A stretch of DNA of 64,000 bases from Symbiodinium kawagutii (lineage: Eukaryota > Sar > Dinophyceae > Suessiales > Symbiodiniaceae), in NCBI GenBank assembly GCA_009767595.1, contig VSDK01007202.1:551015-615014 (forward strand). Direction: 5' to 3'. Positions 12,401 to 24,400 of this stretch are shown here, piece after piece. The notes under the pieces are model-generated. The model was not told where the DNA came from. It did not search any database and saw only the letters and a list, made by a program, of their open reading frames with translations. A program made the translations under genes and the position numbers. Positions within the stretch are counted from its first letter, which is position 1. Each line of letters starts with the position of its first letter.

Positions 12401-15400
12401 AAAGCATGTTTAACCATCAAGAACCATTATTAAGCACCATCAAAGTTACCCATCATCAACCGTCATCAACCATTATCCAATAATTCAATCATCATCGAAC
12501 CATCCTCAAATTTTCAAACAACCCTGATTAAGCATCATCAAAGATCCTCAATTGTTCATTAAAGATCATTGAACCATCATTCTCAAATGGTTTATCAAAC
12601 AATCAATAGCCCATGATTAGGCATCATGAAGCATCATTATGCATGACTAAGCATCATTAACCACTATGACTATTCATTCTTAGGTCATCGTTGTGTTGTT
12701 ATATACACAGCTGCTGTGTTCGCCTCAACGCCTCAATGCTGGGTACGTGCCAAGGCCCCTCCAAGCCTCCAACCAGAGGCCGGGTATCCGAGTAACAACG
12801 GAGGCTGACAAAAATGGTAGATGAGTACGTGCCAAGCCATGACAGGTAACCCATTTGCTATTCTTTGTATATGAAAGATGGGGGTACCCCTATGACTTGA
12901 GAAACCACCAGATATATGATGATATATCCCACCCAAAAAATGATCACCATACTAGGAAACCATCGGTTTTAGGGGTAGCACTCTATTGGCACATACCCAA
13001 ATCAATGGTTCGGAATAGTTCGGAATGGCTAGTTCTTTGAAACTAGCGTGGGTGAATGCTTGTTTTTTGATGGTGAATAGTCGTAGAAATGGTGAGTAGT
13101 TGTTTCTTGAAAGCTAGTTAATGGTGGATGGTTGTAATCAAACTGATACTGCAACTACACAATGGTGAATAGTTGTTCTTTGATAGCTAATTCATGGTTC
13201 AGACTTCTTTATTGGGGGGGCAAATTCATGAAAAACACGGGTTCAATCAAGGCTAAGTAGTTATTAGTAGTTACTAAGTAGTTAGTTAATGGTTTATTGG
13301 TGGCTCGTAGTGGTTCAATCAAGGCAAATGAATGGTCAATACTGGAGGCAAATTGATGGTTAGACATTTCTGTATTAAAAAAACGCAATTACAAATTGTA
13401 TGTAGTCAATTTATGGCCACATGTGGCCACTTAATGGCCTAAGGAGACAATTGATGGCTAATTACTAATTGGTGTTTCCTGGTGGTTCATGAGCAGAATT
13501 TGTTGGTCATGAAAAGGCTCAGTATGTAATGGCTAGTACGTGGTGAATAAAGGGTAGGTATTTAGAATTAGTTGATTGTATACAGGTTGATTAATGCTTA
13601 ATTATATGAATGTTTGATTATTGATCAACCTATCATTATCATCAATATAACGGTATGCTTATTATCAATCACCGCATTTTGTTGCATGATTGTATAATCA
13701 TCAACATAACGATTCATTCTTGACGATTATTTCACGATAATACAGGTTCCCCGCAACCCCCATGGTTCGCCCAGAGACAAAATGCCACTCTGCAACGGAG
13801 GACGTTGTGCAAAGTCACGATGGCTTAGAGAAGTTGCAAAACCACTGGCAATACGCAGTGATTTGTGGTTTAGGACTTTAGGCTTTAGGGTTTTAGGGCT
13901 TATGGTTTTAGGGTTTAGGGTTTTAGGTTTTAGGGTTTTGGGTTTTAGGGTTTGTTGTTAGGTTTATTAAGCTAGAAGCTCAAAAACGGCGGCCCTGCAC
14001 AGGAATTTGAACGTAGGAAAACGTACCCGTCGGCCCGGGGCAAACCTAGGGGTTGCAGCGTACAGGTTTTGACGGCTTGTGATCAATCAATGGCGAAGGG
14101 TAGCTCATGACTCACGACCAATTATAGCTATAGTGTCGTCCTTTCTCTCACTAGCCGAACGTCCAGTTGCATTTGTCCGACCAATATTTCCAGCATTTGC
14201 CAAGGATCAGGTTCCTGTGCACCTGCACTTACTCTGAAGCTTCCTCCCCTGTTTCGATCAATCGCGTCTTCATGTTCCAACAAGCATGTTCACAGAGTCG
14301 ACATGATGCATATATGAGGATCCAGGTGGTTGGCTAGCTATTTGACAGTCTGGGCGGAACCAAATCAAGTCATATCTGAATCTGTCTAAATGGCAATGCA
14401 TGGCAATGCTACCTTCCGTCGTCAGGAACCAGAGACTGCCAATGGCTTCAAGGTGCGGAGAAAGTGAGATGGGCTAAGTATGGCCAAGGTACTTGTAGGG
14501 AGAAATTTCCTCTATGGTCATTGACTGCTACAAGCTTCTTTTTTGTTCAATATACTATGTCACTATGTAGTTCTCATATGCCTGACGTTCGTAATCATTG
14601 TGCAACATCCCGGCCACTCAGAGTCCTAAATGTGCAGATCATGCAGGATACTGTGCCAGATCCACTTGTTTACACTCTTTTGAAATCTTTCTCTTTCACT
14701 GTGTTTCACTAGGTTTTGCTCTGGTAGGTTTTTCAGCTCACCGTCTTGTGATCTTTTGCTGTGGCTGCTTTAGTGCATGCTTCCAACGATCAGGATCCTG
14801 AAGACGCTGCCGCTGAGAGTCAGAAGGCCGCTTGGGTAAAAGCAGCCGGTAACAGGTGGCTGAGAGATTCTGAGAGTGTTTGATCAGAAGGCCTTCATAG
14901 GATGTATGTTCCAAGTACATCTTCCTCAGGGTCCGCTCATGTTGTGACCTATCCGTATCTTATTTTATGCATTCACATATTGTATATAATTAGTTTTATA
15001 ATTCAGTTGAATGCAAACATTTGTATGCATGCTATTTTACGTGAGCACACATGAACAACTACATCCCAATTAGTAATTGCAATGCCTTTGCAAATGACAT
15101 ACTACATAGTGACTCAATGCATTGTGGATGTAATTCCTTGAGCAAATGTCATGTTCTTCATGTTGGCGCAGACCATGGGTGGGATGCATGGTGTGTTCTG
15201 GTCGCTGCATTGAAATGAGACTTGACTTTGCTTTCTGCATGGCTAGTCTTTTCATGGCCAAGTGGAATGAATCCACAGGCAATAAGGCCTTCCCTTACAA
15301 CCCTGGGTATTTCGCAGTTTGATCTTCACTTCTGGCTGAGCCGATGTCATTCAGAAAGCAATAGGCACAACTGAATTTTGACTTCATTAGTTATCATATC

Positions 15401-18400
15401 GATGACACATGCAAGAGAACATAGCTCAGAACGACATCAATACACGCAGACAAGAAAAAGACAGACTCAAAGCACAGAAATTTCAGTGCATGGGTTTTGC
15501 ATATCATCAGATTCTTCCAATTCTTAAGAGCAAGATTTGGAGATTTGCACTCGTCCAGGGCAGTGGGGTTCAGTGCAAAGAGATCAGAGCCATTGTGTTT
15601 CCTGGGAGCCCTCGTATGTATTGTAGCTTCAATCTCCATCAAGCTTCCTTCCCCGTTTCGATCAATCGCGTCTTCATGTTCCAACAAACATGTTCACAGA
15701 GTCGACGTGATGCATATGAGGATCGAGGTGGTTGGCCAGCTATTTGCCAGTTTGAACGGAACGAAATCAAGTCGTATCTGAATCTGTCTAAATGGCAATG
15801 CATGGCAATGCTACCTTCCGTCGTCAGGAACCAGAGACCACCAATGACTTTAAGGTGCGGAGAAAGTGAGATGGGCTAAGTATGGCCAAGGTACTTGTAG
15901 GGAGAAATTTCCTCTATGGTCATTGACTGCTACAAGCTTCTTTTTTGTTCAAGGTACTATGTCACTATGTAGTTCTCATATGCCTGACGTTCGTAATCAT
16001 TGTGCAACATCCCGGCCACTCAGAGTCCTAAATGTGCAGATCATGCAGGATACTGTGCCAGATCCACTTGTTTACACTCTTTTGAAATCTTTCTCTTTCA
16101 CTGTGTTTCATTAGGTTTTGCTCTGGTAGGTTTTTCAGCTCACCGTTTTGTGATCTTTTGCTGTGGCTGCTTTAGTGCATGCTTCCAACGATCAGGATCC
16201 TGAAGACGCTGCCGCGGAGAGTCAGAAGGCCGCTTGGGTAAAAGCAGCCGGTAGCAGGTGTCTGAGAGATTCTGAGAGTGTTTGATCAGAAGGCCTTCAT
16301 AGGATGTATGTTCCAAGTACATCTTCTTACTCAGGGTCCGCTCATGTTGTGACCTATCCGTATCTTATTTTATGCATTCACATATTGTATATAATTAGTT
16401 TTATAATTCAGTTGAATGCAAACATTTGTATGCATGCTATTTTACGTGAGCACACATGAACAACTACATCCCAATTAGTAATTGCAATGCCTTTGCAAAT
16501 GACATACTACATAGTGACTCAATGCATTGTGGATGTAATTCCTTGAGCAAATGTCATGTTCTTCATGTTGGCGCAGACCATGGGTGGGATGCATGGTGTG
16601 TTTTGGTCGCTGCATTGAAATGAGACTTGACTTTGCTTTCTGCATGGCTAGTCTTTTCATGGCCAAGTGGAATGAATCCACAGGCAATAAGGCCTTCCCT
16701 TACAACCCTGGGTATTTCGCAGTTTGATCTTCACTTCTGGCTGAGCCGATGTCATTCAGAGAGCAATAGGCACAACTGAATTTTGACTTCATAAGTTATC
16801 ATATCGATGACACATGCAAGAGAACATAGCTCAGAACGACATCAATACACGCAGACAAGAAAAAGACAGACTCAAAGCACAGAAATTTCAGTGCATGGGT
16901 TTTGCATATCATCAGATTCTTCCAATTCTTAAGAGCAAGATTTGGAGATTTGCACTCGTCCAGGGCAGTGGGGTTCAGTGCAAAGAGATCAGAGCCATTG
17001 TGTTTCCTGGGAGCCCTCGTATGTATTGTAGCTTTACTCACCATCAAGCTTCCTTCCCTGTTTCGATCAATCGCGTCTTCATGTTCCAACAAACATGTTC
17101 ACAGAGTCGACGTGAGGTTGGCTAGCTATTTGACAGTCTGGGCGGAACCAAATCAAGTCGTATCTGAATCTGTCTAAATGGCAATGCATGGCAATGCTAC
17201 CTTCCGTCGTCAGGAACCAGAGACCACCAATGACTTTAAGGTGCGGAGAAAGTGAGATGGGCTAAGTATGGCCAAGGTACTTGTAGGGAGAAATTTCCTC
17301 TATGGTCATTGACTGCTACAAGCTTCTTTTTTGTTCAATATACTATGTCACTATGTAGTTCTCATATGCCTGACGTTCGTAATCATTGTGCAACATCCCG
17401 GCCACTCAGAGTCCTAAATGTGCAGATCATGCAGGATACTGTGCCAGATCCACTTGTTTACACTCTTTTGAAATCTTTCTCTTTCACTGTGTTTCATTAG
17501 GTTTTGCTCTGGTAGGTTTTTCAGCTCACCGTCTTGTGATCTTTTGCTGTGGCTGCTTTAGTGCATGCTTCCAACGATCAGGATCCTGAAGACGCTGCCG
17601 CTGAGAGTCAGAAGGCCGCTTGGGTAAAAGCAGCCGGTAGCAGGTGGCTGAGAGATTCTGAGAGTGTTTGATCAGAAGGCCTTCATAGGATGTATGTTCC
17701 AAGTACATCTTCCTCAGGGTCCGCTCATGTTGTGACCTATCCGTATCTTATTTTATGCATTCACATATTGTATATAATTAGTTTTATAATTCAGTTGAAT
17801 GCAAACATTTGTATGCATGCTATTTTACGTGAGCACACATGAACAACTACATCCCAATTAGTAATTGCAATGCCTTTGCAAATGACATACTACATAGTGA
17901 CTCAATGCATTGTGGATGTAATTCCTTGAGCAAATGTCATGTTCTTCATGTTGGCGCAGACCATGGGTGGGATGCATGGTGTGTTTTGGTCGCTGCATTG
18001 AAATGAGACTTGACTTTGCTTTCTGCATGGCTAGTCTTTTCATGGCCAAGTGGAATGAATCCACAGGCAATAAGGCCTTCCCTTACAACCCTGGGTATTT
18101 CGCAGTTTGATCTTCACTTCTGGCTGAGCCGATGTCATTCAGAGAGCAATAGGCACAACTGAATTTTGACTTCATAAGTTATCATATCGATGACACATGC
18201 AAGAGAACATAGCTCAGAACGACATCAATACACGCAGACAAGAAAAAGACAGACTCAAAGCACAGAAATTTCAGTGCATGGGTTTTGCATATCATCAGAT
18301 TCTTCCAATTCTTAAGAGCAAGATTTGGAGATTTGCACTCGTCCAGGGCAGTGGGGTTCAGTGCAAAGAGATTAGAGCCATTGTGTTTCCTGGGAGCCCT

Positions 18401-21400
18401 CGTATGTATTGTAGCTTTACTCACCATCAAGCTTCCTTCCCTGTTTCGATCAATCGCGTCTTCATGTTCCAACAAGCATGTCCCTAAAGTGGATGTGATG
18501 CATGTGTGGGGATCCAAGTGGTTCGCTCGCGATCGCGATTAGACATGATGAAAAGTTTGCACGAAATTAAATCAACTTGAAACTGAATCTGTTTAGATGG
18601 CAAAGCTACCTTCCGTCGTCAGGAACCAGAGACCACCAATGACTTCAAGGTGCGGAGAAAGTCAGACGGGCCAAGCATGGCCAAGGTATGTACAGCAGGG
18701 AATTTCCTCTATACAAGCTTCTGTTTTATTCGAGGTATTAGTTCATATGTACTTGAGGTTCGTAATCATTGTGCAGAAACCCTGCCACTCAGAGTCCTAA
18801 ATGTGCAGATCATACAAGATGATGTGCCAGAAATGTTTTTGTATTCATGTTTTTGGACTGGTGCTCTGTGTTTCATTAGGCTGTGCTCCGGCTTCGGTAG
18901 TTCTTCAGCTCACTGTCATGTGATGTATTGCTGTGGTTGCTTTAGTGGATGCTTCCAACGATCAGGATCCTGAAGAAGCTGCCATGGTGGATCAGAAGGC
19001 CGTTTGGGTGAAAGCAGCCAGTAGCAGGTGGCTGAGAGATTCTGAAGGGGGTTTGATCAAGAAGCCTTCATGGGATGTATGTTCGGAGTACATCTTCTTG
19101 CTCGGGGTCCGCTGATTTTTTGTTCTGATCTGTGCATGTTGCTACACTTATTTATCATATATTGGAATTCAATAATCGCAGTATATGTGTCATTTTCGAA
19201 GTGACACCATAGATTGTCAGAGATTAATAGGGATGATGCATGGTGTTTTTTGGTTGCTGCATTGAAATGAGACTATGCTTCTGCTGTCGGAGGCTGTTGA
19301 CTTTGCTTTCTTGCATGGCTAGTCTTTCCATGGCCAAGTAGAATGAATCCACAGGCAACAAGGCCTTTCCTTACAACCCTGGGTATTTCGCAGTTTGATC
19401 TTCACTTCTGGCTGAGCCGATGTCATTTAGACAGCAATAGGCACAACTGAATTTTGACTTCATAAGGTATCATGAAGTATCATGTAGATGACACGCGCAA
19501 GAGAACATAGGTTTAGACTCAGAACGACATCAGCACATACAGGCAAGAAAAAGGCAGACTCATAGCACAGAAACTTCAGTGCACGGGTTTTTGCATGTCA
19601 TCAGATCCTTCCAACTCTCGTCTGGGGCAGTGGGGTTCAGTGCAAAGAGATTAGAGCCATTGTGTTTCCTGGGAGCCCTCGTATGTATTGTAGCTTTACT
19701 CACCATCAAGCTTCCTTCCCTGTTTCGATCAATCGCGTCTTCATGTTCCAACAAGCATGTTCACAGAGTCGACGTGATGCATATATGAGGATCCAGGTGG
19801 TTGGCTAGCTATTTGACAGTCTGGACGGAACGAAATCAAGTCGTATTTGAATCTGTCTAAATGGCAATGCTATGCAATGCTACCTTCCGTCGTCAGGAAC
19901 CAGAGACTGCCAATGGCTTCAAGGTGCGGAGAAAGTGAGATGGGCTAAGTATGGCCAAGGTACTTGTCGGAGGGAATTTCATCTATAGTCATGGGCCGCT
20001 ACACGCTTCTGTTTTGTTCAAGGTACTATATAGTTCTCATTTACTTGACGCTCGAAATCATTGCGCCAAAATCCTGGCACTCAGAAGCCTAAAGGTGCAG
20101 ATTATGCATGATAACGTGCCAGACCGGGTTGCTTGCACTCTTTTGAACTCTTTCACTGTATTTCATTAGGTTGTGCTCCGGTAGGTTTTTCCTGGGATCT
20201 TTTCTTGTGGTTGCCTTGTCCATGCTTCCAACAATCAGGATCCTGAAGACGCTGCCGCTGAGAGTCAGAAGGCCGCTTGGGTAAAAGCAGCCGGTAACAG
20301 GTGGCTGAGAGATTCTGAGAGTGTTTGATCAGAAGGCCTTCATGGGATGCATGCTCCAAGTACATCTCTTCTTACTCAGGGTCCGCTCATGTCGTGGTCT
20401 ATCCGTATCGTATTTTATGCATTTGCATATTATTGAATATAGAAATTGGTGATTTAATGGAATGCAAATATCTATATGCATGCTAGTTCACATGGGTACA
20501 TATCTACAACTAAATCCGACCTATTAATTGCAATGCCCTTGCAAATGACATACTACATTGTGACTCAATGCTTTGTGGATGTAATTCCTTGAGCACATGT
20601 CATGTTCTGCATATGGGCACAGACCATGGGTGGGATGCATGGTGTGTTTTGGTTGCTGCATTGAAATGAGACTATGCTTGGTTTGCTGCAAGCAGAATGA
20701 ATCCACAGGCAACAAGGCCTTCCCTTACAACCCTGGGTATTTCGCAGTTTGGGCTGAGCCGATGTCATTCAGAGAGCAATAGGCACAACTGAATTTTGAC
20801 TTCATAAGTTATCATCTAGATGACACATGCAAGAGAAGATAGGCTCAGAACGACATCAATACACGCAGACAAGACAAAGACGGACTCATAGCACAGAAAT
20901 TTCAGTGCATGGGTTTTGCATATCATCAGATTCTTCCAATTCTTAAGAGCGAGATTTGGAGATTTGCACTCGTCCAGGGCAGTGGGGTTCAGCGCAAAGA
21001 GATTTGAGCCATTGTGTTTCCTGGGAGCCTTCGTAATTATGTATTGTAGCTTTACTCACCATCAAGCTTCCTCCCCTGTTTCGATCAATCGCATCTTCAT
21101 GTTCCAACAAACATGTCCATAAAGTGGATGTGATGCATGTGTGGGGTTCTAAGTGGTTCGCTCGCGATCGCGATTAGACATGATGAAAAGTTTGCACGAA
21201 GTTAAATCAACTTGAATCTGAATCTGTTTAGATGGCAAAGCTACCTTGCACTTTTTTGGTACGAAAGACAATTGTTAATTTCGAAACAGAATTGCGCATA
21301 GCAAAAGAGGTAGGTTGCCGAATTGCGAAAGGAAATTCGAAAGAAACAAACAATAAATCATTTTTTCGCAATTAGGAGCTAACCAAATTTTGGTGCGTGA

Positions 21401-24400
21401 TTAACATTTTTTTCAAATTTAAACACCAGATTTTTGCGCAATTAACCAATACCCCCTCCTTGTGTCGTCAGGAGCCAGAGGCCACCAATGACTTCAAGGT
21501 GCGAAAAAAGTGAGATGGGCTCAGTATGGCCAAGGTATGTACAGCAGGGAATTTCCTTTGTAGTTATGGGCAGCCACTTGTCTTTTTGACCGACGTACTT
21601 GTTCTAATGTACCAGAATGGACTTGAGGTTCGTAATCATTGTGCAAGAACCCCGCCACTCAGAAACCTAAATGTGCGGATCATGCAAGATGATGTGCCAG
21701 CAATGTCTTTATCTTCATGTTTTTGTACTGTTGCACTGTGTTTCATTGGGCTGTGCTTCGGTAGGTTTTTCAGTTCACTGTTCTGTGATCTTTGGCTGAT
21801 CAGGACCCTGAAGAAGCTGCCGTGATGGATCAGAAGGCCGTGTGGGTTAGGGTCTGATCAGAAGGTCTCCATGGGATGTATGTTCTGAGTGCGACTTCTT
21901 GCTCAGGGTCCGCTCATGTTTTGATCTAATTTGATCTAATTTGTCCATGTTACTACACTTATTTCTCGTATATCGGAATTCAAACATCGCTGTATATGTC
22001 ACTTTAGCAGTGACATTATAGATTGTCAGAGATGAATAGGGATGATGCATGCCAGAAAACGCAAACTCAGAACGACATGCATGCATGAAGACAAGACAAA
22101 ATCATAGTTAGTCCAGCAATTCCAGTTTACAAGATTGTCAACATAACCGTCTAGTGATTCGCTTGTATCTCTTTACTGTAGATTATTTTGAACGTTTTCT
22201 TCTCCATGTTCACAGTGTACTCTGGAGGGAACAGAATCATGCTGAAACTGAATCTGTGTTGATGGCAAACGACCTTCTGTCGTCAGGAACCAGAAGTCAC
22301 CAATGACTTCAAGGTGCGGAAAAAGTGAGATGGGCTCAGTATGGCCAAGGTATGTACAGCAGGGAATTTCCTTTGTAGTTATGGGCAGCCACTTGTCTTT
22401 TTGACCGAGGTACTTGTTCTAATGTACCAGAATGGACTTGAGGTTCGTAATCATTGTGCAAGAACCCCGCCACTCAGAAACCTAAATGTGCGGATCATGC
22501 AAGATGATGTGCCAGCAATGTCTTTATCTTCATGTTTTTGTACTGTTGCACTGTGTTTCATTGGGCTGTGCTTCGGTAGGTTTTTCAGTTCACTGTTCTG
22601 TGATCTTTGGCTGATCAGGACCCTGAAGAAGCTGCCGTGATGGATCAGAAGGCCGTGTGGGTTAGGGTCTGATCAGAAGGTCTCCATGGGATGTATGTTC
22701 GGAGTGCGACTTCTTGCTCAGGGTCCGCTCATGTTTTGATCTAATTTGATCTAATTTGTCCATGTTACTACACTTATTTCTCGTATATCGGAATTCAAAC
22801 ATCGCTGTATATGTCACTTTAGCAGTGACATTATAGATTGTCAGAGATGAATAGGGATGATGCATGCCAGAAAACGCAAACTCAGAACGACATGCATGCA
22901 TGAAGACAAGACAAAATCATAGTTAGTCCAGCAATTCCAGTTTACAAGATTGTCAACATAACCGTCTAGTGATTCGCTTGTATCTCTTTACTGTAGATTA
23001 TTTTGAACGTTTTCTTCTCCATGTTCACAGTGTACTCTGGAGGGAACAGAATCATGCTGAAACTGAATCTGTGTTGATGGCAAACGACCTTCTGTCGTCA
23101 GGAACCAGAAGTCACCAATGACTTCAAGGTGCGGAAAAAGTGAGATGGGCTCAGTATGGCCAAGGTATGTACAGCAGGGAATTTCCTTTGTAGTTATGGG
23201 CAGCCACTTGTCTTTTTGACCGACGTACTTGTTCTAATGTACCAGAATGGACTTGAGGTTCGTAATCATTGTGCAAGAAACCCGCCACTCAGAAACCTAA
23301 ATGTGCGGATCATGCAAGATGATGTGCCAGCAATGTCTTTATCTTCATGTTTTTGTACTGTTGCACTGTGTTTCATTGGGCTGTGCTTCGGTAGGTTTTT
23401 CAGTTCACTGTTCTGTGATCTTTGGCTGATCAGGACCCAGAAGAAGCTGCCGTGATGGATCTGAAGGCCGTTTGGGTTGAAGCAGCCAGTAGCAGGTGTC
23501 TGAGAGATTCTGACAAGGTCTGATCAGAAGGCCTTGATGGGTTGTTGTGATCGATTCATGTTGTAATTACGTGTTAATTAGATATGTATACACAGTATTT
23601 TTCACATTTGTACATGTAATGGTATGCATGTCAGCGGAATGCAAATGCGTGTCATTTCACATGCGCATGCATGTACTATAACATTCTAGGTCTTGCAATG
23701 CATTTGCACATTACCCAGTACATAGGAATGGCATGTTTGCACATGTGCGCCAACATTGCTGCAGATGCGTGGTGTGTTGTGGTCCGGGTTGCGGCATTGA
23801 TATAAGACTATGCTTGTTCTATCTTGTTCTGCTGTTGACCTTGTTTTCTGTATATCTAGTCTCTACTCAAAGCTTGCCCAGCAATTCCAGTTTTTAAGAT
23901 GGTCAACAAAACTGGTTAGTTGGTTGTTGATGGGTTTCGAATACCATCGGATTTTTCCAAATCTTAAGAGCCACAGTTGAAGATTTGCACGCGTCCAGGG
24001 CAATGGGGTGATCCGTTTTGTTTCCTGGGACCCCTCGTGTGCATTGTAGATCAAACTTCCTCCATTGTCTCGAGCAAAAACGTTTTCATGTTCCAATCAG
24101 CATGTATATAGAGTCGATGTGATGCATGTGACAGTGTGGGGATCCAAGTGGTTCGCTCGCTATCGCGATTAAAATGATGAAAAAAATGGACGGAACCAAA
24201 TCAAGTTGAAACTGAATCTGTGTGTAGATGGCAAAGCTACCTTCCACTGTATGTTTTTACGAAAGACAATTATTGATTGGGAAATGTGCCGTACAGTGTA
24301 CTTTGGACGGAACAGAATCACATTGAAACTGAATCTGTGAAGATGGCAAAGTTGCCTTCTGTTGTCAGGAACCAGAGGCCACCAATGACTTCAAGGTTCG

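Noticed and set aside
14464..14712. Repeated 82-codon plus-strand open frame in R1, R2 and R3
   Set aside because: Open only in the near-identical units. The older units (R4-R8) keep B' and E' but not this frame.
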